A stretch of DNA of 64,000 bases from Vespa crabro (GCF_910589235.1 NC_060955.1:23824672-23888671), one strand, 5' to 3'. Shown: positions 14,167 through 29,012, counted from the stretch's first letter. Program-made: numbers and translations. The notes: generated from the letters alone by a model not told the origin.

Positions 14167-14312
14167 GTGAAACGCAACGAGAGATTCCTACCGGCGCGCG
14201 GACCGGCGCGGCCTTGCCCAGACGCTGAATTTTCTTCCTTCGCGAAGATTCTCCTTCCTTTATTTTTTTTTCTCTTTTTTTTCTCGAGAGAGAAAGAGAG
14301 AGAGAGAAAGAA

Positions 14313-14347
<35 letters not shown>

Positions 14348-16639
14348 AAAACGCTAACAAGTCGCTGCCTTTTTCTCCTTTACTCCTTTTTCTTCTCCTT
14401 CGTTTCTTTTTACTCCTTACCGAGCCACCTTCCACAACTCTCTCTCTCTCTCTCTCCTTTACATTTTTCTTCGTGCTTTTCCAACATTCTTCTTTACCTG
14501 AGCATAAGAAGCCTTTTCACGTCTATCTCCCCCTCCCTCCTCTCTCTCTCTCTCTCTCTTTTTTTACAAACGATTCCGAAATATGGACTCTACTTCTTCC
14601 CTTATATTATAGTTTTTCGTCTTGTCGCTTGTTCGATGTATCGTATCTTCCATTATATTCTATCTTCTTCTTTAACGATCTATCATTTTATATAAATATA
14701 TATATATATATATATATACATATATGTGTGTGTATGTGTGTATGTGTTTGTGTGTCAACGAGAAGAAGAACCGATTCATTTTGATAATAATTAGGATATT
14801 ACGAGAATTTCGTGTATAATCGAAGAAAGTGAAATCTCTCTCTCTCTCTCTCTCTCTATTTCTTTGACTCTTTCTCCTCTTTTTCCTCTTTACTTACTTA
14901 CATATCTTTACGTTCACAAAAAACATCAGACAAGATCAAGAAGTTCGTGCGCAAGGAGAAAATGTCTCTCCGTTTATTCCACGTAGGAGATCGAGCTATG
15001 GAGGCACGTACATCCGTATTTCGTCGAAGGAAATATACTCCTTCTTCTCTTTCTGTTTCTCTCTCTCTATCTTTTCCTTTATACTCCAACACCCCCTTAA
15101 AAGGGGCGGTAGAAGAGGTGGATGGAAAAAGTTGCCTTGGGTTACTACCATCTTCGTCCTTGCTTCTTCTAACTTCGCGCTTTTCTGGTACCCCTCTGTG
15201 TCAAGGATCGTATCTACTCGTATCCATCCACCCACCCACCCACCCACCCACCAAGCCCACCCACATTTACTCACACACGTATGTACACGTATGTATTCTA
15301 CCTGGATAAATGCGCACGCGCATGCATGTACTTATGTGCCTACTACTAAGCACGTTCAAGGTAACACGTAAAAAGAAAAAAAGAAAAAAAAAAGAGAGAG
15401 AGAGAAGGGAAAAAAGGCACACACGTAGACACGTCTATAATCTTCTTTTGGTGGAAACACGTATGGGCGTACCTCGAAAGCTTCTCTGCAACTTTCATGT
15501 CGCGCCTCGACGGCTCGAAGATGGCCGCCTCGGGTAGTAAGAGCCATAGTCTACGAATATAAACGGGTAAATGCTTTTTTCGTTCCTTTTTCCCCCTTCG
15601 AGCGATCCATTTTCGATTCCTTCTTCTTCTTCTTCCTTCTCTTTCTTTCTTTCTTTTTCTTTTTTCCTTTCCTTTTTTCTCCTTTTCTTTTGTTTTTTTT
15701 TTTTTTTGTTTTACAACGAAGTAAATAAACAAATAGATAGATTTTTGCGATAGTACCAATTCCAATGCACGCTTCCTTATATTTTATTGTTCTCGTTCTA
15801 ATACTATCTTACTCATTCAAACGTACGTAAAAATTTATTTATTTATCGTCCCTACGAGTTATTATTTTTTCTTATTTCTTTTCTCTCTTTTTCTTTTTCG
15901 CAATAGCTGAGTGTAAGAGTAACTATAACGATACTTTTTGATTAACGTTAAATTACAATGCCCAATATCGTTTAGGCATTTACTCTCATAGATAAACTTA
16001 TATTCGACTGGAGATTAAATAATCGCGTTTACAGGGACGCGCTCCTGGCATGTCATCCGACACATTAAGATTCGCGATAAGCCGAGGATCGAGCGAGCAC
16101 GTATACGCATTTTCCCGGGATTAAAAGTTCTATCGGAAAATTGAATCTCTCGTGAGAAGAGTAGGTATAAAACAAAAAAGAACAAAAAAAAAAAGAAAAG
16201 AGAAAAGAAAAAAAATGAAGAAAAGTAAGAAAAGAGAAGAGACAGAGAAGAGAAGAAAAGGAAGGAAGAAAAGTTTATGAAACTTTGAAGATTTCATGGA
16301 TAAATGAACGATGACAGTGTTGAGCAAACGCGATTGGTGCGGACTCATACTCGTGAAGTACGTTTCTGTGGAGAACGACGTAAGCGAGCAAACAAGGAAG
16401 CAAGTAAGTAAGTAACTAAGAAAGACGCGAAATGTGCATCCTTATTATTTATTTTCTCCGATAAATTCCACTAGTTGGACAGTTTGATCCTATGGAATTT
16501 CAAAGTGCCTGTCAGTTAGGCTCGCGTACTTATTACTCTACTTAAGCGTTTTAATGGACAAGTTATTATTCTGATATATTGCCTTTTAAGCCTCTGAGCC
16601 TTTGTGCCTGCGGCCCTTGTGACCTAGGGGTGGTTAGAC

Positions 16640-16722
16640 ACCTACCTATCTACCTACCTACCTACCTACCTACCTACCTACCTTTCTATCTATCAATCTA
16701 TCTATCTATCTATCTATCTATC
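16640..16722 (+). repeat. Compound (CTAC)n(CTAT)n array
   Basis: ACCT-type tetranucleotides pass into ATCT-type ones, differing by a single C/T change per unit. Confidence 0.9.
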
Positions 16723-17487
16723 CATTCTTTCAGCATCACCCTTTTCTTAACGCGACGAGAGGAAAATTATTTGTTAACCTTCTTAATGTCCGCTTGAGAT
16801 CTATCTTTTCTGCTCGAGCAACGCGTCATGACGGTTAAAGAAGGAAGGAAGTTAGCTTCGATCATTTTCAAGGCACCAAGGAAATAATTCTTCGATCGTT
16901 GCGGTCGACCGTATTAAAAGCAAGGAAAGAGGAGAGAAAGGAAGAAACACTCTCTCTCTTTCTCTCTCTCTCCCTATCTTTCCTTTTTCCCTTTCTCCCC
17001 CCCCCCTACCCGCCATTGCATTAATTATCACGAGTCTTTGGCGGAGGAAACAAAGGAAGAGTCTAGAACACACGAGGAAAAAAATGTAGTAGGTAGGTTG
17101 GTAGATGGTATGTGGTAGGTAGGTAGGTAGATAGGTAGATAGGTAGCAGTGGTAGAGAACAGAGCCGAGAATGATTCTCTTTCCGGAAGGAGACCGGATC
17201 ATGCGCGATTTCGTTCTTTTTATTCGGTCTCTCCGTGACGACATGATGCCGGTGGTGTGATAGTGTTGATGGTAGTGATAGTAGATGAGGCGACAGAGAG
17301 GGAGTGTGAGTTTGAGGATGGAAAATGGGCTTTGTGCGGGACGCAAATGGCGAGAGAGTAAAAAGGAATAATTTCAAATGGAGCCCGCATGTGACATACG
17401 CGGCCGCGAGAGGGAAGGAGAGGGAGAGAGAGAGAGAGAGAGGGAAAGAGTATCCTCCAGTCGACTCTTACACACGCTCATAACTCT

Positions 17488-17526
<39 letters not shown>

Positions 17527-17905
17527 ACTTTTTCTCTTTCTTTCTTCTAATGAACGAAGACGTCTTTCGTGCCCCTTTGCTAGTGGGTTCGCCGCGAAGC
17601 ATCGTTTTGCATTAAATCCATCCTGTACTCCTCCTGTATATATGTAATTGCTAAAAGTAAAAAGAACCAAGGATTCTTAGGGATCTCCAATCATCCGGAG
17701 AAGATTGAAAATGGACAAGAGTGAAATTTTTCGATTTAATCTTTCCAACCATTATATCTTTTTTGTTCGTTTAACCTAACCATTTAATTAATCGATGTAA
17801 TACCACGTATGTACTTTGAGTACTTTCCGATATTAAAGGTATTAAACTTTGACTTCGGCGGTACTCCCTCCCCCCTTTCTTCTTCTCTCTCTCTCTGCTC
17901 GTTCC

Positions 17906-17906
<1 letters not shown>

Positions 17907-17951
<45 letters not shown>
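17907..17951 (+). repeat. (CTAT)n array
   Basis: About eleven perfect CTAT units. Confidence 0.95.
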
Positions 17952-18292
17952 CTACGTGTTTCTACGATTCTCGTAAATATTTATAGTGAATGTTACCGTA
18001 CCGTTCGTCTGGATTCTATTCCATAGATGCGGGTACCGTCGAAATAACAAACTCTCAATGTCCGTTCAAGTGAGGAGAAGAGAAAAAAGGAGAGATAGAT
18101 AGAGATGAGTTTCGTGGACATTAAATTCATTTGAAGTTTGTTCGGATATCGATTAAAGCAAACTACAAAACAATGTTTAAAGATGAGTAACGCGCTGCTG
18201 ACTCGACTAAAGACGTTCTTCGTAAAGGCTCCTTTCGAAAGATATTCAAATCTTTAACCGAAGAAAAGAGTCTCGCGTGCCGGACCGAAGGA

Positions 18293-18298
<6 letters not shown>

Positions 18299-18334
<36 letters not shown>
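18299..18334 (+). repeat. (GA)n array
   Basis: Perfect GA dinucleotides. Confidence 0.95.
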
Positions 18335-18337
<3 letters not shown>

Positions 18338-19696
18338 TAGAGAAAGAAGAGATGCCGCGTCTTTTCGTAATGCCGGCTCTGATATGCATCTACGTGCCTG
18401 CCAGGGGCAGAGTCGCCCTGGCTTATTAATATTAAACAGCACCACTTTTGCGACTACGACGGCCGTTCTATTGTCGATCGAGCCCTGTCGCACTTACCAC
18501 GAGTTCAGGGGTCTTAACTTGCTCTGGGTAGAAAGGACACTTTTAAATAGCGGAACAAGCAATCCAGGAGTGAAGGGATTGTTCCCCGATCCCGATGGAT
18601 ACTTCATCTCCCGAGAATGTTACGGCTAGCGACCTTTCGACATTTTTTTCGAGCCAAGGGCAATACCCTTGCAGATCGCTAACCAACTAGGGAAAGTGGC
18701 CTCCTTTTCTCTCGAGGAGTGTAAAATAGAAAGGTAGAAGGAAGAGGAAGGAGGAAGAAAGGAAAAGAAGGAAAAAAAAAAGAACGCGCGCGGAGACGGT
18801 CTTTTCGTCGTAATTGAGGCAGAGAAAGCTTTCTTTACCTTTCCAAAGGGAAGGAAAATAAAAAAAAAAAAAAAAAGAAAAAACACGAACCAAAAAAAAA
18901 AGAAAACGAAGATGAGTTTTGAGGGAACAATGCGCACTTCCGACTTCTTCTTCTTCGACATTTTTCTGACGGCGATCTTTACCGGACGTCGTCCTTCATC
19001 ATTTTTTTTTATTCGTATTCAAGTACGCTGTATACCTACCTTCCCAGTTTCTTGGTTGTCCGATCGTTTGGCCTAAGTTCAAACAAACACCGAAAGAATC
19101 CTGTCTCTGCGAAAGATAACGAACGAGATAGATAGCGATTATTATCAGTGAGCGTTAAAGGTTGATGGAAGAGAAGTTCGGAGAAGGAGGAAGAGGAGGA
19201 GGAGGAGGAGGAGGAGGAGGAGAAGGTTGTCTTATTGGGACAATTTCTTCGATCGACCAGATCCCAGGTGCATCCCTTGAGAGGAAGAAAATCTCCTCGT
19301 TCGCCGAGGGATGCTGGAGCGAAGGAACCAAGCGAGAAAAGAGAAAGAGAAAGAGAAAGAGAAAGAGAGAGAGAGAGAGAGAGAACGAACACGAGCAAGA
19401 GCGAGAGAAGGAACAATGAACGAGGGAGTTATCTGTAATGGAATAAGTTGGCAACAATGGCGCATTGTTTGCCGAGACGGCCGCATCGTTCCCGTTGACG
19501 GACATTATCGGCGGACGTTGCGTTTCCGGTGCGGACGGGGACGTCCTCGTCGACGTCCTCCTCGTCGACGTCCGCGTCAGAAGACGTGTCACGGTACGCC
19601 GTGATTCGCGGAATGTATGCCACGCGAGAGACCGGCCAGCCATTCAAATTCACGATCCAGCCTATCCAACTATTTCACGTTTGCCGCGAATAGAAT

Positions 19697-19697
<1 letters not shown>

Positions 19698-19735
<38 letters not shown>

Positions 19736-19769
19736 CTCGCTCTCGCTCTCGCTCTCGCTCTCGCTCTCG
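19698..19769 (+). repeat. (CT)n followed by hexanucleotide (CTCTCG)n
   Basis: A CT run passes into about six CTCTCG units, apparently a CT array in which a G variant has been amplified. Confidence 0.9.
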
Positions 19770-21656
19770 TTTTCGCTCTCGCGCAGTTTGTACCTCTTAC
19801 GTGCAATTTTAGTTCGAGTTCAACGCAGCTGAATCACATCTCTAATTCTATCCTACTAGAAGACCATTGAATTTGTACGACAAATTTTCATTACGAATGA
19901 TCTTTCTTAATCTAAGGAATATACGTTAGCTAGATGAATTTCCTGTTACTCGAGTATGCCTAAAACATTAAGAGAATTAGCCGTCAAGATCTTTGGATTT
20001 GCAGTCGTTGGAGGATAGATAATGTGGCCGGTGGAACGAGCTGTTAGATCCCTTAACACTGTAATACCGCAAACAGGCGCTCCCCTCTAGGATTAACGCG
20101 GTAAATCCTTTACATCGCGATCTTTACTTAATGATTCTGTTTTACTCCGTTGACGACTGTTTACAACGAGATATTTTCTCGTGAATCTTATGTACTTATC
20201 TAATATAAATCTATCGCGAGAAGTCGGTAAAAAGCAAATCACATTTTCTTTTACGTACTCAATCGTAATATAAATAACCGCAATCGAATCTAGCGAGCGA
20301 GCGAGTGAGTTTCGAATTTGCGGCGGCATGAGTTCTGAAGAGAAAGAGAAAGAGAGAGAGTGGAAGAGACAGAAATAAAGATAGAGAGATAGAGAGGAAA
20401 CTTTGTAAAGAGCTAAAGTGAAGATAAAATTGTAGCTCTCTAGCGCAGAGTAGATATACAAACGACGAGCGTCGAAAAACGCAGGAAAAGTGCAGTTATA
20501 GAGGAGAGAGAGAGAGAGAGAGAGAAAGAGATCTTCGTGCTCGGTCCTCTGTACCAAGCTAAAAATCTTTCTGTCAGTTAGATGGATGCACAATTATGAA
20601 AGATATGCAACGAACCATTTTCCAAGCAGCGGTAACACAGCAACAGTAACGGTAGTAGCGGTAGGAACAGCAGCAGCACCAACAGTAGTAGAAATGGCAG
20701 CTCGCCGTTCGTACGAGACGTGGCTGCTTTGGTAGGTCGGCTGGGTGGAGGACATTCTACGAGTTAGAAAGAGAAAGATAGAATGAGAGAGAGAGAGAGA
20801 GAAAGAGAGAGAGACAAAGATGAACGTAGATGCTATCCTCGATCCAAATTGCTACGTAAAAGAGACTCGCACGAAACAGTACGCCCGTATCGTATCGTTG
20901 AATTTTTCTTTTTCCAATCCTCCTCCAACTCCTCCGGTTCTTTTGCCTTTCGTAGTAGCGATAGGAGGAGGATGAATGGTGAAATTACGAATCCGAAAGG
21001 ATGCGCACAACCTGTCGGCGACGTTTCGTGAAGTAACAATATGCGTATCATGAGGAAGGAGGATGGATGAAAAAAAGTACCTCGACCAGGAGCGGTACTA
21101 CTACCAGTAGAAACCACCTCCACCTCCTCCCCCATCACCCGTCTCTCTCAGTCGTCCAGGCCTTCTCCCAGAGAGAGAGAGAGAGAGAGAGAGAGAGTGC
21201 GACATTATCGCTTACGTAGGTGCAAAGCGGATTACAAAGGAGTTAAAAGTATTAAAATCACGATGTATTTTAGCTCCGCGAAGCTCTGTATCCTCGAGTG
21301 AATGAGCGTTGGAGAGAAGGAAGGATGAGAATGGAGATAGATAGATATAGATAGAAAAAGAGAGAGAGAGAGAGAATCGAAGGGAGCGTGGATGGAAGAG
21401 GAGATTCAGGAGAAGGGCAAGCGAAGAGAAAGAGACAAAGTGTAGAGTGCCGTGGAGAGTAAAACGGCAGAGACAGCGAGAGAGAAGGAGGAAGAAGAAG
21501 AGGAGATGGAGAAGGAGGAGATAGAGGTGGAGGGTGGAAAGACAGAAAGGAAGAAGAGAGGAGAGAGACCAAAGAGACCAAAAGAAGATGAGGACAGGAG
21601 AGCGAACGGGGGGAGGAGAGAGAGAGAGAGAGTAGGACGAGCGAGCGTGCGAGAGA

Positions 21657-21659
<3 letters not shown>

Positions 21660-21726
<67 letters not shown>
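21660..21726 (+). repeat. Longest (GA)n array of the window
   Basis: About thirty GA units, embedded in a wider purine-rich stretch from about 21300 to 21770. Confidence 0.95.
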
Positions 21727-21728
<2 letters not shown>

Positions 21729-24700
21729 ACAGAGTGTATAAGTGCTCCGTCTGCAGAGACGAGAGATGAAAGGCACAGCGCGCTCGAGGACACAGATACA
21801 TTTGCCAGGGAGGATACTAAAAAATAATGAAAAAAAGAGGCAAAAAAAGAGACAGAAAGAAGGTGGGTGTGGTAAGGGAATGGGTTGGTAAAAAAAAAGA
21901 GAGAAAGAGAGGGATACAAGCTGCCGATCGTGAAAATGTTCTGCCTCGAAAATTTTCATTCCTCCGTAGAAATTTTCTTCTTGTTTTTTTTTTTTCTTTT
22001 TTTTTTTTTTCCTTTCAAAGTACCGAACGACAACGGGACGAATGATTACGTCATTTAAAGCAAGAGGTCACACTTGTATATACTGTCTACAATTTTCTTT
22101 CCTGATCATTCTCAAGAACACCGAGGAGAAGTTTAACAAAACGTTTACGTAATAGAATTTTTGTTCTTGCCCTGTTCGCCACGTAGGAAGAATTAAAGAA
22201 CACCGGATTATTCCTTTCGAAGTGAGGAGAGGAGAGAGGTAAGGTGGAGTGGGCAAGAGAGGGTTAGGGAAGGAGGATGGAAAAGTAAGAGAAGAAGAGA
22301 GGCCCCGGAGGGTGGTTGCAGAAGAACGGGGTGGAATTAAGCATCTCGCCTGAAGAGACTTCAAGTCACTTCACCGTGTCGTTCCCTTCCCTCTCGTACC
22401 GCGGCTACGACAAGGATTAAAATCTGCCTGCTATAGCGTTCCATCCAACCCCTCGCTTCTTTTCGATATTAAACGGATGTTTCGATATCTCGATGCCGAT
22501 CGCTCATCCTTCGAAAAAAATTCTTTTCTTTTTTCTTCTTCTTCTTCTTCTTCTTCTCTTCCGTTTCCTCCCGAGCCTTCGGCACTTCTTTATTCACTTG
22601 GACGTACTCAAACAGTTTAGTCGTTGGTGGTAGTAATGGATAATAATTATAGCGAGTAGATTAACGAAAATCGAATAAGAGACAAGATATATAGTATCTC
22701 TGATCGTCCAATCGTACAAATGAAATTTTCGGAAAGTTTTATTAATATTGTATAACTAAATGAAAAATCGACCGAGCCAACGAATCGGGTCGAGGTAGGT
22801 AATTGAAATAAATCGATCTAATCTTTCAATGTTCTCTCTCTCTCTCTCTCTCTCTTATTCTCTGACGTACTTCTTAATGATCAAGGACAAAAGTGATGAT
22901 CCGAGAGATGGAAACGAGCGGCCGGCACGCGCCGCGATGTACACGCAATTTTCCCAGGAGAAAAAGAAAGAAAGAAAGAGAGAAAGAAAGATAGGAACGA
23001 AACAAAAAGAAAAAACAAAAAAAGAAGAAAGAAATAAAAAGAAAAATCGTCTCGATCGTTAGATATGAACGTATTTCAAAAGCTATAATAGTAGATCTAA
23101 TACCATTAGGTATATGTTCGCAACGTATAAGAAAACGAGGGACGACTAAGAGAGGAGAGGAGAGAAACTGTTAGAGGAGGGCTAAAGTGCGTCAAGCGAG
23201 TTATGGGGATGTAGTTCGTAGAGTAGTCGAGTTCGGTAGTATGTATCAGCGATGTTGCTACTGACATTGCTGCTGCTCTTGCCGGTGGTAGTTACTGGCT
23301 GTGGTAGTGGTGGTGGTTGTTGGTCGTGGTGGTACTAGTGATAGCGATCGTCCTAGTGGATGTGTCATGGGATCACCATAAGGTGGAATATTTCGTGAGA
23401 CCGTATTCCTGGCTGCGCCGTCATGCTCTCCTATAGGACTCTCCTTCCTTTTCCCATTTCCCATGGGAATTTTGGGATCACCCGTTATATCCCAAGGATA
23501 CAGGCTGGTCGACGAACGACTGGAAAATAATTTGCAGTTTCCGTTCTCCTGGGATAAATGACCGAAGACGGGGTGCCGCTGATACGATGGTACCAACGAG
23601 AGATCACCCTCCTTTCTCTCCTTCTACTAACCCCCCCTCCCACACATCTCCCTCCATCCCCTTCATCCTCCTTATTCCCCATTCCTAATTTTCGAAGCTT
23701 TTCGGAAAATCGAAAATCATCAGAGTCCATGATTAATTCCATACTCGAACGTAAACATTACCTAGTCGTTGGAAGATAAAACGAAGAAAATATTGCAATC
23801 TGTGTGAATGACACTTGTAAGATGATTAATTTTTCAAATTATGAATAAAAAAAAATAAAACAAAGACGATGGGTTTGAAGAATACCGGAAAGTAGTCACG
23901 TCTCTAGGAGAATCTGTCGTCTGGAAATCGTATATCTTTTGACCCAGTAGATATATTTACACGTATAGGGACCGCACAGCCGTAACAATTTTACGAAGTC
24001 TCGTCTCCATTCGGTGGCAAGGGATGCTCCAACAAACTTTTCAGATATATATATATATATATATATATGTATTTCATCCACTGTATTTGGCGTATTATAT
24101 ACATACTCTTTGGCGATAACTCTCATAATCCCATTACTTTTCGTTTTCTCTTTATTCTTTTTTTTTCTTTCTGTCTCCCTCCCTCCCTCTCTCTCTCTCT
24201 CTTTCCGTTATATCTACGTAAATTCGTAAAATTGAAGGATCGAAAAAAAATTTCAAGGTCATCGAGAATACAAAGAGAAAGAGAGGGAGAGAAAGGAAAT
24301 ATTTTCTGTGCCAGTGTTAGAAGAAATACGCGAGATAAGGGAAAATAGAATGATATCGAATCACGAGACGCTCGCTAGCTCGCATCGAAAAGAGAAAAAA
24401 AAGGAAAAAGAAAAGAAAGAAAGAAAAAAAAAAAAAAGAAAAACGATAGAAACATTCGGCTAAACGTTTATAGGCACTTAGGATAAGTTTTCCTGGCGCA
24501 ACGCTATATGAATAAGTGATAAACCGTTACGGGGGTTATAAGGCCGTAGGAACATAGTATAAATTCCGAGAGGCTGTCCTTTCCTGCCTCTCCCTGGAGT
24601 GCACCACACCCTCCAACTAACGGCACAAGGCTTATATTTGATAGATACGACTCGCCAAAGTGCTCATCGTATTTCGTTTAAGCGCTACACCACCCACCAT

Positions 24701-24825
24701 TGGATTACCACCCTCTTCACCACTCCTCCCGAACGAGTTGATACCCGTCGGTCAATTCGTATTATGCATGATGCTTCATCAAATTCAAATTATTTGAATG
24801 TCGTTGAGAGTTTATCGAGGAAAAG

Positions 24826-24858
<33 letters not shown>

Positions 24859-25849
24859 AAACAGGAATAAGGAAAAGAAACGAGGAAACTTCTTTTTCCT
24901 TTCTTCGGTTTTTTTTTCCTTCTCTTGTTCCCCTCCTCCTCCCGCCCCTGCCACCCCACCCCGTTCGAGAAAAAAACGCGCAAGAATGATCCTCTTATAT
25001 AGATCGATCCTATGATTGATAAGGCAATCAAAGTTTCGCCTTTGAGACTGGGCGTACAAGGCGAAGGAGGCGAAATTTGTTCATTTTGTGAAGCTAACGA
25101 CCCATTAAACACCCCTAGAGGCGAAGCACAACCCCTCCTGGTGATACACGACGTTACCCACTTCATTAATAATCGATAAGCTCTTTGGACCATTACGCGG
25201 TTCGAATGGCGATAATTGATAGAATTCATTCAAGGCTTTAAGTAACGCCGGATACGCTCAAGATAACATAAATGCAACGCGTATTATACGCGATCAACGA
25301 TGTAACTTTGAAATGGCCTATATCAAATAACATATACCTAGTTACATATATGTACGTATATGTATATTCTTCTTTTTTTTTTAATAATTTCACATCGTAT
25401 AAAAAAATGTTGATCAATTCCATCATTTCTTTGAATTAGAATACTTTTATGTATATCTGTGACTGTATCTATATCTATCCACGTATATACATATATATAC
25501 ACACACACACGTACATATATGTATATCGAACTAATCGAATTTCGATGGATCTCATTGGAGAAACGAGCTTCGGTATCGATACGTTAACTGCGATTTTCAG
25601 ATGACACCCTCGTATCCTTAGGGAGTATCTCTCTTTTTCTCTTTTCCTACTTACTCGAAGAAGATAAGACGAGCTAGGAGGAATAAAAGAATTGGAAAAT
25701 AAAATGAGTGAGGAAAGAGGAGAGGATAAGGAGGTAGGTCGGATAAAGGATCGCAAGGTTGGCTTACCGAGCTGTCGCAGATCGAAGGCATCTTATGTGG
25801 TATGCCTTTTCGATGCTCGTTGCAAGGCTTTAAGGGATAACTTTTTTCC

Positions 25850-25852
<3 letters not shown>

Positions 25853-25904
<52 letters not shown>
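25853..25904 (+). repeat. (CT)n array
   Basis: About 26 CT units. Confidence 0.95.
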
Positions 25905-25909
<5 letters not shown>

Positions 25910-26482
25910 CTTTCCATTCAACCATTCACGGCTTCGTTTGGTTCGAAAGAGTCGTGCGAGATACGTAAAAGTATAGTTAGTTTGGAGTCCTCCTTACGGC
26001 TCACTGGGGGCCGCATTAAAATGCCTCGAATTGTTTATTGCATGTGCCCTGTAATATCTACTGTAAACCATGCCAGGATAAAACTCACCCTTCTCTATCT
26101 CCTGTCCCTTTCTCTTTTTCTCTCTTTTATTCCAACGTTATTACTCTGCCATACGAAATTATTTATAAAATTACAAAAAGCTACTAGAGAGAGAGGCATA
26201 GGGTGGAACTTTGTCGATAAAGAGTTTTTCAGTTTTTCTTCTTCTTCTTCTTCTTCTCTTCTTTTCTAATTCTATATCGTTTTGCCTGAGCTAAACTCAA
26301 CTTCGTCCTAGTGGAAAAATAAAGAACACCGATCTGTATAAGTATACGAATTCTATATAGTATACCTTATTTTGGCTTCCTGCCCGCTACTAAGAAGATA
26401 GAAATATAGAAAATATTCTAGACATTTTCTACTATCATTTTATTTTTAATAATCGAAGCGAAAGAAATTCTGTCTCCCTTCT

Positions 26483-26520
<38 letters not shown>

Positions 26521-26663
26521 TCTCTATTTATCCACCTACGAAGTAATCGCGAAATGGTACATGACCGAATTGAGTTAGAAACTGAAAAACTCCAAATCGA
26601 TATGTTACCTCGAGTATATACAATATGTAAAAAAAAATCGAATGAAATATGTATATATCTCTG

Positions 26664-26694
<31 letters not shown>
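26664..26694 (+). repeat. Poly-A tract
   Basis: Thirty-one consecutive A bases, followed by A-rich sequence. Confidence 0.95.
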
Positions 26695-26696
<2 letters not shown>

Positions 26697-27098
26697 AAAA
26701 AAGAAAAAAAATAATGATTTATGAGAAGATGATAGTACCTAATTATTGACGATTCCACATGAGAAAGAGTCAGAGAAAGACAGAGAAAGAGACAGAGAGA
26801 GTTAGCAGTCCGATCGAACGACGTTGTTAGATAGATACCTGTTCATTCGACGCATGTAAACAGGACCTTCTCCCCTTCGTATACTCTACTGTAACGGACC
26901 AACGACCGTTTTGTATAAACCGAGCTCGAACTTTTGTCGTAAACTATACGCTTTATGCGCGGATAGAGAGAAAGCGCGGCACGCATCTGTGCGGGACGAT
27001 TAGGCGGTACCGAGTGAAAAGGGAGAGAGAAAGAGAGAGATAGACATAGAGAGAAAGAGAGAGAAAGAGAGAGGAAGATAGGAAAAGATAGAGAAGGC

Positions 27099-27132
<34 letters not shown>

Positions 27133-27335
27133 GAAAGGAGAGGGTGGAAAGAGGAAACGGAGGGTGGACCAGGAGCTGGTTTCAATTAGAAGGCAGTAAC
27201 TCTCCCGGGCATTGTTCATTTCACTCTAGATTTGTATTCCCCGTTTGTTTGTTCCCTTCGCATTTGCGTTAACCTGAGCAAAAGCGAACTACCATGAAGC
27301 GCATACGCGATCGGCGGCCCGAGCGGAAGAGAAAA

Positions 27336-27338
<3 letters not shown>

Positions 27339-27378
<40 letters not shown>

Positions 27379-27379
27379 C
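27339..27379 (+). repeat. (CT)n with a short (CA)n tail
   Basis: CT dinucleotides pass into CACACACA. Confidence 0.9.
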
Positions 27380-27779
27380 TCTCTTTCTCTCTCATTATTA
27401 TAAAAAAAAAAAAAAAAAAAGAAAAAAAAAGGGAAAGGAAAAGATAAATTACCTAGGTATGCATATGCATCATAACTTGTATAAGAATAAATGCGACTGA
27501 AGTAGTAAATTTCGTTTGACAAAAAAAAAAAAAAAATGAAAAAAGAAAAAAAAAGAAGAAAAGATAAATATGAGAGATCGGCTTTGATTACGTAGATACG
27601 TTTACAAGGGAAATCCAATGATCTTCCGGCTATCATCTAAACGAGAGAATAATAAATCATTGCCAATAATATCGTGGCGGCTCTGGGGAAGGTCTTATGA
27701 CGATTAGCCCATATTCTCGCAGTCTGTTGAATATTAACGAGAAACAATATGTATATAAACGCGCGGTTTATATATATAC

Positions 27780-27790
<11 letters not shown>

Positions 27791-27838
<48 letters not shown>
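27791..27838 (+). repeat. (TA)n array
   Basis: Perfect TA dinucleotides after a TACA tetranucleotide lead-in. Confidence 0.95.
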
Positions 27839-27839
<1 letters not shown>

Positions 27840-28970
27840 CTGCGATTGCACGCGCCGTTGGAAGTATTCGCGTATTCCATTGGCAACACACTTCTACGCT
27901 TCCACCTTTTCTCCCGTTCCCTTATTCTCCTTCCCTTCGTCCTTCCCAACCCTTCGTTCCCAACTCCTTCGTGCGTATACCTACGTGCATTTACACGGGT
28001 ACACACGGCCGTGTATATATGTACTTACGGAAGAAATTAATCTACAGACTTATGCGCGCGCCTACTTTATGCGTTTACGGTAGACGTCGTAGATTCGGAT
28101 ATTTCCCTACTGCGAGGGCTGCGAACGTCGTAACGAAATTCACGCTGTAAGCTTGCCACTCCTTCCTTTCATACATTCATTCCCTTCCCCCTTCATCCTC
28201 TATACCCTTTTCTCTCTCTCTCTCTCTCTCTCACTTCCTCTTGCTTTTCTCGAAAGAACGGGTGTTGCCGTGTCGAAAATAAACTCGACTACTCGATTAG
28301 CCCAATACCCGTATAAACCTCTCGTTGTTTAACCGAACTGAAAACAACTCCGTGTGTCTTTATATTTATAGACATATGTATATGTATGTATATGCATATA
28401 TACATACATATGTATACGTATACGTATATTTGATTTAGAAATTCTATTCTAACGCGTTCAACTTCACCTCGTTCATTCCTAATTCGATTGAAAAACAATC
28501 GATATTTCTATGAAACGTCAAGACAACTAGTGTTCATAGATTTAACTATCTATCTATTTCTTTGCACGATTCTTATACTAACGTTTCTTAAAAATCATCA
28601 TCGATGACATACTTAAGAGCAAACGTATGAAGAAAAAAAGGATGCTGCTGGTCGGTACCCCACTATCCTAACAACGGAAATAAGGTGATGATAAGACAAG
28701 ATTTTTTAACCTTGACTGTCCGCTAGTCGTAGGAATTTTTCTAGAAAATAATCAAATCACAATCTTTCTCTCTCTCTCTCTCTCTTGATCATCTTTACGT
28801 ACTATATATGTATGTATGTGTATATATACGTCGATCATTTTAAAAGCGAGCAAAGCATCGTCATCGAGCTACCCCTTCCCCCATTGACACAGGTTTGACG
28901 GAAGTCGAGATTATTCTCCTCTCTCCCCTCTCGCAACTTGCTTCCTTTTCTTTCTCCCCCTTTTCTACTT

Positions 28971-29012
<42 letters not shown>

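Noticed and set aside
13473..14435. 320-residue open frame on the minus strand
   Set aside because: Its ends are translated GA/CT and GAA repeats (SLSLS, LLLLL), and the middle has no recognisable domain or splice support.
14167..14784. 205-residue plus-strand frame starting after the promoter-like island
   Set aside because: It starts with GTG and soon becomes poly-Phe/Leu, Arg-Glu, Ser-Leu and Tyr-Ile repeats.
21212..21959. Long Ser-Leu-rich open frames (229-235 residues, minus)
   Set aside because: They are (CT)n read as protein; all three frames of the same array stay open, which is typical of dinucleotide repeats.
28370..28435. Near-palindromic ATATGTAT sequence as a structured RNA
   Set aside because: Alternating purine-pyrimidine AT repeats are palindromic by nature; no loop or conserved arm stands out.
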